Assembly: GCF_002138415.1 (NCBI RefSeq)
Contig: NZ_CP015612.1
Location: 124,001 to 188,000, forward strand
DNA from: Stenotrophomonas maltophilia
Lineage (GTDB): Bacteria; Pseudomonadota; Gammaproteobacteria; Xanthomonadales; Xanthomonadaceae
DNA length: 64,000 nt
Direction of reading: 5' to 3'
Positions within the stretch are counted from its first letter, which is position 1, and every line of letters starts with the position of its first letter. Below are positions 1 to 7,628 of this stretch, in pieces. A program made the position numbers and the translations under genes. Below the pieces are notes generated by a model that was not told where the DNA came from, searched no databases, and saw only the letters and a list, made by a program, of their open reading frames with translations.

Positions 1-1
1 G

Positions 2-256
2 GTGGTGCTGGCCGAGACCCTGGGCAGCAGCGCCGGCAACCTGTGCGTGGATACCGGCAAGCAGATCTGCGTGGGCCTGGAAATCAACGCCAACCACGTG
101 CGTGCAGTGCGCTCGGGTACGGTCACCGGCACTGCCCGCGCGTTGCATGTGGGCCGCAGCACGCAGCTGTGGGAGATCCGCATCGAGGACGAGCAGGGCC
201 GGCTGGTGTGCATCTCGCGGCTGACCCTGGCGGTGGTGGCCGCCGGCCACGGTTGA
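2..256 (+). CDS. Hotdog-fold thioesterase, C-terminal part (gene starts before the window)
   Basis: The window opens inside this gene; 84 residues remain before the TGA stop. The reading frame is open to the first base, so the GTG at base 2 is not taken as the start. The remnant runs VLAETLGSSAGN, then a strand GTVTGTARALHVGRST, and ends in WEIRIEDEQGRLVCISRLT. This is the usual second half of the PaaI/YbdB (EntH) acyl-CoA thioesterase fold, in which the helix after the VLAET motif packs in the hotdog and the ARxLHxGRxxxxWxxxI strand follows. Substrate cannot be told. It is followed by a 120-base gap before plsC on the same strand. Family confident, exact role not. Confidence 0.8.
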   Translation: MVLAETLGSSAGNLCVDTGKQICVGLEINANHVRAVRSGTVTGTARALHVGRSTQLWEIRIEDEQGRLVCISRLTLAVVAAGHG

Positions 257-376
257 GCCCCCGGCGGGCGTGTTGACGGCGGCAGAACCCAGCGTTCCCC
301 GCCGATTGCCCCGGTCAATGGCGGTTATGGCCTAAATCGGCTGGCAGCTGCTGCGGCGCTCCGGTATCGTGCGCGG

Positions 377-1168
377 ATGACTTCCCCCACTCCGGCCCCC
401 CGTGGCGGCGTGGCGCGTGTGTGCCGTTACCTGTACCGCGTACCGCTGCTGTTGGTCCACATCACCGTGTTCCTGCCGCTCATCCTGATCGGCATGCTCC
501 CGCCGTGGGGCGAACTGCGCGTGGGCGAAGCGACCTTCGGCGCCAAGGTGGTGAACTGGTGGCAGGGCGGGCTGATGTGGATCTTCGGTTTCCGCCTGGT
601 GCAGATCGGCAAGCCGCTGCCCGGTGCCGTGCTGTTCGTCGCCAACCATGTCAGCTGGGTGGATATCTGCATCCTGCACAGCCAGCGCATGATGGGTTTC
701 GTCGCCAAGCGCGAGATCGCCAGCTGGCCGCTGGTCGGCTGGCTCGCTGCACGCGGGCAGACCATCTTCCACCAGCGTGGCAACACCGAATCGCTCGGTG
801 GCGTGATGCAGGTGATGGCCGACCGCCTGCGCGGTGGCAGGGCCGTTGGCGTGTTCCCGGAAGGGCGCACCCGCGGTGGCCACGAAGTGGGGCCGTTCCA
901 TGCCCGCATCTTCCAGGCCGCGGTTGAAACCGGCGTGCCGGTGCAGCCGGTGGCGCTGGTGTACGGCGTGCATGGCAATGCGCAGACCATCGTCGCGTTC
1001 GGTCCGGGCGAGAGTTTCTTCGCCAATTTCCTGCGCCTGCTCGGTGAGCCGGCGCGACGTGCGGAAGTGCACTTCCTGGCGCCGATCGGTGCCCAGGACC
1101 TGGAAGGCCGTCGGCGCATCGCGGAAACCTCGCGAGCGCGCATCGTGGCGGCCATGAGCACGCAGTGA
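377..1168 (+). CDS. plsC: 1-acyl-sn-glycerol-3-phosphate acyltransferase (PlsC family)
   Basis: 263-residue membrane acyltransferase that would transfer an acyl chain to lysophosphatidic acid in phospholipid synthesis at the inner membrane. The catalytic HX4D motif is seen as NHVSWVD near residues 90-96, and the acceptor-binding motif as FPEGRTRGG near 156-164. A hydrophobic N-terminal stretch (about residues 20-42) precedes them. Related enzymes include ornithine-lipid acyltransferase OlsA, which cannot be excluded from sequence alone. No Shine-Dalgarno sequence precedes the ATG; instead a TATCGT hexamer at 365-370 lies exactly six bases upstream, the position of a -10 box for a leaderless mRNA. 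The YheT-type hydrolase gene follows after seven bases. Confidence 0.85.
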   Translation: MTSPTPAPRGGVARVCRYLYRVPLLLVHITVFLPLILIGMLPPWGELRVGEATFGAKVVNWWQGGLMWIFGFRLVQIGKPLPGAVLFVANHVSWVDICILHSQRMMGFVAKREIASWPLVGWLAARGQTIFHQRGNTESLGGVMQVMADRLRGGRAVGVFPEGRTRGGHEVGPFHARIFQAAVETGVPVQPVALVYGVHGNAQTIVAFGPGESFFANFLRLLGEPARRAEVHFLAPIGAQDLEGRRRIAETSRARIVAAMSTQ

Positions 1169-1175
1169 GGCTGCG

Positions 1176-2210
1176 GTGGCCCTGATCCCGCCACCCGTTC
1201 TGGACGCCGGTACGCCGACGTTGCACGCGGCTGACTATCAGCCACCGCGCTGGCTGCGCAATCCGCACCTGCAGTCGATGCTCAGCTCCAGCCGCATGCG
1301 CCTGCAGCGTGGCCTGCTGCTGCTGGCCGCTACCGGTGCGGTCAGCGAGGAGCTGATCCTCGACGGCGGCGACGGCGTGCGCCTGCAGGGCTGGCACAGC
1401 CATGTCGAAGGCCGCGAACCGAAAGGCATGGCCCTGCTGCTGCATGGCTGGGAAGGCAGCGCCGAATCCAGCTACATGCGCATGGCGGCCGCGCGCATGC
1501 TGGAACAGGGCTTCGACGTGGTGCGCCTGAACTTCCGCGACCACGGCAACACCCATCACCTCAACCCCGGCATCTTCCACTCCAACCTGATCGACGAAGT
1601 GGTGCATGCCGCCGGCGATATCGCCCAGCGCTGGCCGCAGCTGCCGCTGGTGGCCGCCGGCTATTCGCTGGGTGGCAATTTCGTGCTGCGGCTGGCCCTG
1701 CGCGCGCCCGCCGCCGGCGTGCCGCTGCTGCGCGTCGCCTCGGTGTGCCCGGTGCTGGACCCGGCGCTGACGATGGACAGCATCGAGAACGGCCCGGCAA
1801 TGTACGACTGGTACTTCCGCCGCAAATGGGCCGGTTCGCTGCGCCGCAAGCGCGATCTGTTCCCCGAGCTGAGCGACTGCGACGACCGCGTGCTGAAGCT
1901 GGACATCCGTGCGCTGACGGCTTGGCTGGTCGAGCGGCACACCAGCTTCGGCTCGCTGCAGGCCTATTTCGATGGCTATTCGATTGCCGGTGACCGCCTG
2001 TCCACCCTGCAGGTGCCGGCTGACATCCTGATGGCGCAGGACGACCCGGTCATTCCCTATGCGACCTTCAGTGACTGGCAGCTGCCGCGCCAGGCGCATC
2101 TGGAAACCGCCTGCTGGGGCGGCCACTGCGGATTCATCGAGAACTGGCGGGGTGATGGCTTCTCCGAGCGCTGGGTTGCGCAACGCCTGCAACGGGTCCT
2201 GCAGGCCTGA
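1176..2210 (+). CDS. Alpha/beta hydrolase, YheT family
   Basis: 344-residue cytosolic hydrolase starting at GTG, seven bases after the acyltransferase stop, so the two are likely co-transcribed. The N-terminus carries the family signature PPRWLRNPHLQSM, the oxyanion-hole region reads LLLHGWEGSAESSYM (about residues 88-102), and the nucleophile elbow is GYSLGG with Ser near residue 165. The catalytic acid and His are expected near the C-terminal AQDDPVIPY and CWGGHCGF motifs (both present). YheT-like proteins are called hydrolases or esterases, with no settled substrate; the neighbouring acyltransferase hints at lipid or ester metabolism (inference). Confidence 0.85.
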   Translation: MALIPPPVLDAGTPTLHAADYQPPRWLRNPHLQSMLSSSRMRLQRGLLLLAATGAVSEELILDGGDGVRLQGWHSHVEGREPKGMALLLHGWEGSAESSYMRMAAARMLEQGFDVVRLNFRDHGNTHHLNPGIFHSNLIDEVVHAAGDIAQRWPQLPLVAAGYSLGGNFVLRLALRAPAAGVPLLRVASVCPVLDPALTMDSIENGPAMYDWYFRRKWAGSLRRKRDLFPELSDCDDRVLKLDIRALTAWLVERHTSFGSLQAYFDGYSIAGDRLSTLQVPADILMAQDDPVIPYATFSDWQLPRQAHLETACWGGHCGFIENWRGDGFSERWVAQRLQRVLQA

Positions 2211-2266
2211 ACCGGCAGCGGCGCGCAGCCCGCTACAATGCGGGTTTGCACTTGAACCGGACTGCC

Positions 2267-4336
2267 ATGCAAGACCAGATCATCCAAGCGTTGCGCCAGA
2301 ACCAGGCCGACCAGGCCGTGCAGCTGGCCCAGGCGTGGACCCGTGACGAACCCGGCCGCGCCGACGCCCACCGCTGGCTGGCGCTTGCGCTGCAGCAGCA
2401 GGGCAACGCCGAAGCCGCGATGGAGGCATTGCAGCAGGCGCTGCGGCTGGCCCCGGACGACGCCCAGCTGCACCTGCAGCACGCCGGCCTGCTGCTGGCA
2501 CTGCGCCAGTTCGAAGGTGCCGACGAGGCATTGGTGCGTACCACCGGTCTCGATCCGAATTCCTTCTCCGCCTACCTGATGCAGGCGCACCTGGCGATCG
2601 GCCGCAATGATTTCGACGAAGCACAGCGCATCTCGACGCTGGCCGCGCGCGTGGAGCCGGAGCATCCGGAACTGCTGACCATCGACGGCATGGTCGCGCT
2701 GCGCCGTGGCGAAGCCGACCGCGCGCTGGCGCTGCTGTCGGCCGCCAGCAAGGCACTGCCGGACGATACCCGTGTGCTGTATGCACTGGGCTTTGCCTAT
2801 CTGGGCAAGGACATGCTGGCGTTTGCCGAGCAATCGTTCCGCCGCGTGCTGGAACTGAATCCGTCGATGTCCTCGCTGCACGGCCTGGTGGTGCAGCTTG
2901 CACTGCGCCAGGGCAACGTGCCGGCGGCGGCCGAAGCCATGCAGGCCGCCCTGCGGCAGCCGGAGCTGGACGTGCCGGCGATGCGTCGCCTGGCCGGTGA
3001 ACTGGCGCTGCGCAACGGCCAGCCGTTGCAGGCGCTGGACTACCTGCTGCCGCTGCTGGAAACGCAGCCGGAAGACCGCCAGGTGCTGCAGCTGCTGCTG
3101 ATGTCGTGGCAGCGCCTGGGCCGCGAGGAAGAAGCACGCGCGCGCCTGGATGCGGTGCTGGACGCCCATGACCAGCTGCACGACGTGTGGCTGGCGCGCC
3201 TGGCCATCGAGCAGGTGGGCAGCGAAAGCGCGGTGACTGCGGTCGAGCGCTGGATGGCGGCGATGCCGACGCATGTGCCGGCGCTGGAGGCGCGCCTGCG
3301 CCTGCATGACATGGCGGGCGAACACGCACAGGCCGAAGCGATCGCCGAGCGCATCGTCAGCCTGGAACCGGGTCGCGTCAGCGGTGAATCCCGTCTGGTC
3401 GAGGGGCTGCTGCAGCGTGATCCCGCTGCGGCGGTCGCCCGTGTGCAGGCGCTGATCGAGCAGGCGCCGGAAGCGCATCGCGCCGATCTGCGGACCTGGA
3501 TGGGCGAGATCCAGGACCGTGCCGGACAGCCGCAGGAGGCGCTGCGCACGTGGATGTCGCTGCAGACCGACCAGGCCCCGCAGCGCCTGCCGTTGCCGCC
3601 ACAGGCCAAGTCGCCGCCGAGCTGGCCCGACAAGGGCAGCATCGAGGGTGATGCCAGCTCCGCACCGATCTTCCTGTGGGGCGCCCCAGGTTCGGGCGTG
3701 GAGCGCGTGGCGACCGGCCTGGCGGCCGCCAGCCCTGTGCTGCGCAGCGACCGATATACCAATACCCCACCCGATGATGCGTTCCAGAACTACAACACGC
3801 TGCAGGACCTGGCCTCGGGCGTGCTGACGCCGGAACGGCTGGTGCAGCGCTGGCGCGAACAGCTGCCGGCGCGTGGCCTGCAGAGCGACACCGTGATCGA
3901 CTGGCTGCTGTGGTGGGACAACGCCCTGCTGTGGGCGCTGCGCCCGCAGCTGCCGCAGGGGCGCTTGGTGCTGGTGCTGCGTGATCCGCGCGACATGCTG
4001 CTGGACTGGGTGGCCTACGGCGCCGCCGCACCGCTGGCGATGACCTCGCTGGCCGAGGCCAGCGAATGGCTGACGCGCGCACTGACCCAGATCGCCACGC
4101 TGCACGAGGACGACCTGTACCCGCACGTGCTGCTGCGCATCGACCAGATCGGCAATGATCCGCACGCGATGGCCGAACTGCTGGGCCGCCTGTTCGAGCG
4201 GCCGATGCCGCCGGCGGCACAGCTGGGTGCACCGCGCCTGCCTGCAGGCCACTGGCGCAACTACCGCGACGTGATGAGCGCCGCCTTCGCCCAGCTCACC
4301 CCGGTTGCGGTGCGCCTGGGTTACCCGGAAGAGTGA
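2267..4336 (+). CDS. TPR protein with C-terminal sulfotransferase-like domain
   Basis: 689 residues. Roughly the first 410 are consecutive tetratricopeptide helices rich in Ala, Leu and Gln. After a Pro-rich linker (near 430-450) the C-terminal 230 residues resemble a PAPS-type sulfotransferase: a P-loop-like FLWGAPGSGVERVA near residues 460-475 matches the 5'-phosphosulfate loop, and LVLVLRDPRDMLLDW near 565-580 matches the 3'-phosphate region. I place the start at ATG 2267 rather than an in-frame TTG at 2246, because TTG lacks a ribosome site. A TACAAT hexamer at 2234-2239 is a plausible -10 box. No signal peptide or membrane segment is apparent. TPR-sulfotransferase fusions occur in several proteobacteria; acceptor unknown. 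Confidence 0.75.
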   Translation: MQDQIIQALRQNQADQAVQLAQAWTRDEPGRADAHRWLALALQQQGNAEAAMEALQQALRLAPDDAQLHLQHAGLLLALRQFEGADEALVRTTGLDPNSFSAYLMQAHLAIGRNDFDEAQRISTLAARVEPEHPELLTIDGMVALRRGEADRALALLSAASKALPDDTRVLYALGFAYLGKDMLAFAEQSFRRVLELNPSMSSLHGLVVQLALRQGNVPAAAEAMQAALRQPELDVPAMRRLAGELALRNGQPLQALDYLLPLLETQPEDRQVLQLLLMSWQRLGREEEARARLDAVLDAHDQLHDVWLARLAIEQVGSESAVTAVERWMAAMPTHVPALEARLRLHDMAGEHAQAEAIAERIVSLEPGRVSGESRLVEGLLQRDPAAAVARVQALIEQAPEAHRADLRTWMGEIQDRAGQPQEALRTWMSLQTDQAPQRLPLPPQAKSPPSWPDKGSIEGDASSAPIFLWGAPGSGVERVATGLAAASPVLRSDRYTNTPPDDAFQNYNTLQDLASGVLTPERLVQRWREQLPARGLQSDTVIDWLLWWDNALLWALRPQLPQGRLVLVLRDPRDMLLDWVAYGAAAPLAMTSLAEASEWLTRALTQIATLHEDDLYPHVLLRIDQIGNDPHAMAELLGRLFERPMPPAAQLGAPRLPAGHWRNYRDVMSAAFAQLTPVAVRLGYPEE

Positions 4337-4346
4337 GGAGAGTGCA

Positions 4347-4958
4347 ATGCAGCTGAGCAGCAACAACCTGACCAACGGCGCACCGATCGACCGTGAGTTC
4401 GCCGCCGGTGATGCCGCCGGCTTCGCCCCGGACCGCAACCCGCATCTGGCCTGGAGCGCGGCGCCGGCCGGCACCCGTTCGTTCCTGCTGGTGTGCGTGG
4501 ACCCGGACGTGCCGACTGTGCCGGAGACGGTCGGCCGCAATGACATGACCGTGCCGCGCGACCAGCCGCGTTGCGACTTCGTGCACTGGGTGATGGCCGA
4601 TATCCCGGCCTCGGTGCAGGAGATTGCCGCTGGCAGCTGCAGCGATGGCTTCGTGGTGAAGGGCAAGCCGGCGCCTGCGGGTCCGGCCGGCAGCCGCCAG
4701 GGCCTGAACGACTTCACCGGCTGGTTCGCCGGCAACCCGGACATGGCCGGTGACTACCTGGGCTACGACGGCCCGTATCCGCCGTTCAACGACGAGCGCG
4801 TGCACCGCTATTTCTTCCGCGTGTTTGCGCTGGACGTGGCCTCGCTGCAGCTTCCGGCACGCTTCACCGCCGCAGACGCGTATCGCGCCATGCACGGCCA
4901 CGTGCTGGCCGAAGCGACGCTGCATGGCACCTACACGCTGAACCCGGCGCTGGGCTGA
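4347..4958 (+). CDS. YbhB/YbcL-type Raf kinase inhibitor-like protein (PEBP family)
   Basis: 203 residues. The bacterial PEBP signature is present: DRNPHLAWSAAP, then RSFLLVCVDPDVP, the central CDFVHWVM (ligand-pocket His-Trp), the GPYPPFND motif, and VHRYFFRVFALDV. Bacterial members are cytosolic or periplasmic proteins without an agreed function, sometimes linked to lipid or serine-protease regulation. A long insertion of charged residues after DVP (VPETVGRNDMTV) is typical of the YbhB-like subset. GAGGAG at 4335-4340 is a good ribosome site for this ATG, and the gene follows the TPR gene after ten bases, so they form one transcript. Family sure, function open. Confidence 0.85.
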   Translation: MQLSSNNLTNGAPIDREFAAGDAAGFAPDRNPHLAWSAAPAGTRSFLLVCVDPDVPTVPETVGRNDMTVPRDQPRCDFVHWVMADIPASVQEIAAGSCSDGFVVKGKPAPAGPAGSRQGLNDFTGWFAGNPDMAGDYLGYDGPYPPFNDERVHRYFFRVFALDVASLQLPARFTAADAYRAMHGHVLAEATLHGTYTLNPALG

Positions 4959-4970
4959 GCGGCACACTGG

Positions 4971-5072
4971 GTAGAGCCGGCCGCTGGCCGGCTGCTGCAG
5001 GAAACTGCGGCAATACATGGAAGGGGCCGGCCAGCGGCCGGCTCCACCTGTAGCATCGAGCCATGCTCGACC
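4971..5072. repeat. Cluster of three GTAG-headed palindromes (SMAG-type REP)
   Basis: Three short palindromes lie between two convergent genes. The first (4971-4993) starts GTAGAGCC and has arms GCCGGCC/GGCCGGC. The second (5023-5046) is the same hairpin in the opposite orientation, so the pair can form a large cruciform. The third (5050-5072) starts GTAGCATCGAG and has arms TCGAG/CTCGA. The GTAG head matches what is known as the SMAG repeat family of S. maltophilia. Confidence 0.8.
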
Positions 5073-5082
5073 ACTTCCATGA

Positions 5083-5544
5083 TCATTTCACAGGCAGCGG
5101 CGCCGGTTCGAACACTGCGGTATCGCCCTGCGCGTTGCGCAGCACCAGCGCGCCGCGATCGTCCAGTTCAAGCGTCGGCGCCGGATCTCCGCCGTGCACC
5201 AGACTGCCCGCGCGTTCCTGCTTCACGATCATTCTCTGATCGATGCACTGGGCCGTGGTCTGCACGCCGTTGCGCAGGATCAACCGGTTGCCCAGCAGCT
5301 GGTACTCATTGCTGACGTTGTTGCACAGGTTTGACTCGCTCATGTAACCGGGCTGAAAGCGCAGCGTGTAGGGCGGTCGATCGCGGACGAACAACTCACC
5401 TATGCGCCGGCCCTGCGCATCTGTGGCGCGGGTGAGCTGCCATGTGTGGGCTTCGAGCTGGGCGGTGGTGGGCGTGCTGGCAGCGGAGGCATCGATGCAC
5501 GCGGCCAGCAGTGCAGTGGCTATGAGGATGGGGACGTGCTTCAT
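5083..5544 (-). CDS. META-domain secreted protein (HslJ-like)
   Basis: 153 residues with a signal peptide of about 21 residues (KHVPILIATALLAACIDASA), predicted to be exported to the periplasm. An alternative reading of LLAAC-I as a lipobox would make it a lipoprotein. The remainder is one META domain: LEAHTWQLTRATDAQGRRI, then a strand YTLRFQPGYMSESNLCNNVSNEY and the QCIDQRM segment; the two conserved Cys are present. The META domain is found in HslJ, a heat-shock protein linked to novobiocin tolerance in E. coli. The adjacent gene at 5712-6536 has the same domain, so the two look like diverged duplicates. Confidence 0.75.
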   Translation of the reverse strand: MKHVPILIATALLAACIDASAASTPTTAQLEAHTWQLTRATDAQGRRIGELFVRDRPPYTLRFQPGYMSESNLCNNVSNEYQLLGNRLILRNGVQTTAQCIDQRMIVKQERAGSLVHGGDPAPTLELDDRGALVLRNAQGDTAVFEPAPLPVK

Positions 5545-5567
5545 GCCGATCTCCCTGATGCATGTAG

Positions 5568-5710
5568 GTAGTGCCGGCCGCTGGCCGGCAACATCCGTGT
5601 GTTGGCGGTGCCCCGCAGGGCAGCCGGCCAGCGGCCGGCTCTACCCACAACGAAGAAGGGCGGCCTTTCGGCCGCCCTTCAAGAGCCAGCCGACTAACAG
5701 TCGGCTCTAC
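5568..5710. repeat. SMAG-type palindromes and a strong GC hairpin between two META-domain genes
   Basis: 5568-5591 (GTAGTGCCGGCC head) and 5622-5645 are an inverted pair of SMAG palindromes. 5655-5681 is a further perfect hairpin, GAAGGGCGGCC with loop TTTC, which may act as a terminator although a long T-run is missing. 5682-5710 is another GTAG-ended palindrome with arms AGCCGAC/GTCGGCT that reaches to the stop of the upstream gene. Confidence 0.7.
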
Positions 5711-5711
5711 A

Positions 5712-6536
5712 TCACTTCTCGATGGCCGACTCGACCACCATGTCCAGCACGTACGCCTGCGACGGCGCATCGGCCGGCGGGTTCTTCACCTCGTAGCGCT
5801 TCACGCGCACCACGTTGCGCACGCCGTCTTCGTGGGTGTAACCCTCGATGTTGCCGTAGAAGTTCTCGAACTTGCCCGGCTCGCCCTGCTTCAGGCCCTT
5901 GTCGTCGAACTTCACTTCGCGCACCTGCAGGCACTGGTAGTCCGGGATCAGCGGGTGCGAGCACTTCTCGGTCTTCGCAGCCACTTCCAGGAACACGGTT
6001 TCGCCGGCGCCGCCGTAGCGGGTTTCAGCGGTCGGTTCCGGGTTGAACACCAGCACGTCGCCCTTGGCGGTGGTCAGGGTCAGCTTGCCATCGGCATCCT
6101 GCTCGGCCTTCAGCTCGCCCTGCAGGCGGCTCGACACAGCCTCGTCCAGCGCCATCAGCGCCTTGTCGTTGCAGGCCATCATGGTCGAGGCCATCGCACT
6201 GACCGTCAGCTTGCCGTCGGCCAGGGTGTAGCCGCCACCCATGTGGTTGCAGGCGTTGCTGACCGACAGGCGGCCATCAGCGAAGTCCAGGGTGACCGGC
6301 TTGTCTTCGCGGGCGAACAGCGCGTCGATGCGCTTGCCATCGGCGGCGGTGGCCTGCTGCAGCAGCCAGTGCTGGCTCTGCAGGCGCTGCGCATCCAGGT
6401 GCGCCAGCGTCTGCTGGTCTGCTGCCTTGGCCGCGGCCGGGGCCACGTCGTCGCCGCCGGTGCCGGCCGGGGCCGGGGTCTGGCTGCAGGCGGCCATCAG
6501 GGCCAGCGGGAGGAGCAGGGTGAGCTTGCGGTTCAT
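5712..6536 (-). CDS. META and DUF4377 domain lipoprotein
   Basis: 274 residues. The N-terminus MNRKLTLLLPLALMAACSQ has a clear lipobox (MAAC), so it is a predicted lipoprotein. The start is fixed by AAGGAGAA just upstream of the ATG. After a low-complexity linker, residues about 50-150 form a META domain (LQSQHWLLQQATAADGKRI, SNACNHMGGGYTL, MMACNDKALMALDEAV). The C-terminal 100 residues (ETVFLEVAAKTEKC through CLQVREVKFDDKG to YEGTH-like GNIEGYTHEDGVRNVV) match the DUF4377 domain that often accompanies META. Role unknown; envelope stress is a fair guess. uppP lies upstream on the same strand, but a 73-base gap and own ribosome site leave the operon uncertain. Confidence 0.8.
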   Translation of the reverse strand: MNRKLTLLLPLALMAACSQTPAPAGTGGDDVAPAAAKAADQQTLAHLDAQRLQSQHWLLQQATAADGKRIDALFAREDKPVTLDFADGRLSVSNACNHMGGGYTLADGKLTVSAMASTMMACNDKALMALDEAVSSRLQGELKAEQDADGKLTLTTAKGDVLVFNPEPTAETRYGGAGETVFLEVAAKTEKCSHPLIPDYQCLQVREVKFDDKGLKQGEPGKFENFYGNIEGYTHEDGVRNVVRVKRYEVKNPPADAPSQAYVLDMVVESAIEK

Positions 6537-6609
6537 GGTGATTCTCCTTGGGGAACCGTGGGGGAAACGGGATGGGGCCGACAACGGGGTTACCGCGCCC
6601 CTGCGCTGT

Positions 6610-7404
6610 TCAGCTGCCGGACGGCAACCACAGCAGCAGTGCCGCGCCCAGCGCAATACGGTAGATGGCGAAGGCGGTGAACCTGTGCGACTTGATGTAG
6701 CCCATCAGCCACTTCACTACGACGAAGCCGGTGACGGCGGCGGCAAGGAAGGCCACACCCACGTCGGTCCAGTCTTCGCTGCCCAGCTGCCCGGCCTTGG
6801 CCATCTCCAGGAAGGTGTAGGCGCTGGCGGCGAACATGGTCGGGATGCCGACCAGGAACACGAACTCGGCGGCGGCGGCGCGGCGGCTCAGGCCCAGCAG
6901 CATGGCCAGGAAGATCGCCGAGGCCGAGCGCGAGGTGCCGGGGAACACGCCGGCCACCACCTGCGCCAGGCCGACGCCGATCGCCACCGTCCAGGTCACC
7001 TGGTCGCGGTCGGGCAGGCGCGCGGTGTAGGCCTCCACCAGCAGCATCCAGACGCCACCGATGATCAGCGCCCAGGCCACCGGGCTGACCGTTTCCGGCA
7101 GCGACCAGCCGGCCTTGCGTACCACCAGGCCGACCACCGCGGTGACCAGGAAGGCCGCGCCCAGCTTGAACACGTACTCGCGGTTCCCGCGCTGGTTGAA
7201 GCCGGTGGCCAGCTGCAGCAGGCGCTGGCGGAACACCAGTACCACGGCCACGATGGCGCCGGCCTGGATGACGATGTTGAAGAAGTCCGAACGGGCACCC
7301 AGCCAGTGCTGGGCGATGAGCAGGTGGCCGGTGCTGGAGATCGGCAGGAACTCGGTCAAGCCTTCGAGGATGCCCAGCAGCAGGGCGGAGAGCAGGTCGG
7401 ACAT
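6610..7404 (-). CDS. uppP: Undecaprenyl-diphosphate phosphatase
   Basis: 264-residue polytopic inner-membrane enzyme that recycles undecaprenyl pyrophosphate to the monophosphate carrier for peptidoglycan and O-antigen synthesis; known as BacA because overproduction gives bacitracin resistance. Both family motifs are visible: EGLTEFLPISSTGHL near residues 15-29, and PGTSRSASAIFLAML near 165-180. Length is normal for the family. The start chosen is the ATG at 7404 that gives the canonical MSDLLSALLLGILEG terminus; a longer open frame upstream runs into the NtrC sites of the divergent glnA and is rejected. Confidence 0.95.
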   Translation of the reverse strand: MSDLLSALLLGILEGLTEFLPISSTGHLLIAQHWLGARSDFFNIVIQAGAIVAVVLVFRQRLLQLATGFNQRGNREYVFKLGAAFLVTAVVGLVVRKAGWSLPETVSPVAWALIIGGVWMLLVEAYTARLPDRDQVTWTVAIGVGLAQVVAGVFPGTSRSASAIFLAMLLGLSRRAAAAEFVFLVGIPTMFAASAYTFLEMAKAGQLGSEDWTDVGVAFLAAAVTGFVVVKWLMGYIKSHRFTAFAIYRIALGAALLLWLPSGS

Positions 7405-7463
7405 GGACGATGCGGGCACGCGCGGCAGGAAGGAAGAAGGTCGAGAGGATAGACGATCCCCGC

Positions 7464-7534
7464 TGCACCAAACGGGTGCGTCTGGTGCTGGGTGCACCCA
7501 ATTGGTGCGCACCGATTTGCACCGGTCCGGGGCA
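7464..7534 (+). promoter_or_regulatory. NtrC enhancer sites upstream of glnA
   Basis: Two strong and one weak 17-base dyads fit the NtrC consensus (TGCACC, five bases, GGTGCA). Site 1, 7464-7480, is TGCACCAAACGGGTGCG; site 2, 7493-7509, is TGCACCCAATTGGTGCG; a degenerate third, 7518-7534, is TGCACCGGTCCGGGGCA. They lie 40-110 bases before the sigma-54 promoter, the normal place for enhancers used by phosphorylated NtrC. Confidence 0.85.
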
Positions 7535-7572
7535 CTCTTTTTGAAATCAATGACTTGCGTTCCGCGAAAAGT

Positions 7573-7588
7573 TGGCACGGTCGTTGCT
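7573..7588 (+). promoter_or_regulatory. Sigma-54 promoter of glnA
   Basis: TGGCACGGTCGTTGCT is an exact fit to the RpoN consensus, with the GG and GC doublets separated by ten bases. The expected transcript start is near 7600, giving a leader of about 30 bases to the glnA ATG. Confidence 0.9.
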
Positions 7589-7628
7589 GTACCTCAGCAG
7601 GCATTCATCCCCATCCGAGGTCGTACCG

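Noticed and set aside
2057..4744. Very long open frame on the minus strand opposite the TPR gene
   Set aside because: Its amino acids are His/Arg/Gln-rich with no family pattern; it is an antisense shadow of GC-rich coding DNA. The same holds for long frames opposite the receptor (37431-39980), the effector locus (41189-44353) and the M16 protease (55054-57474).
7518..7534. Third NtrC site at glnA as a strong site
   Set aside because: The right half GGGGCA deviates from GGTGCA, so it is only noted as weak.
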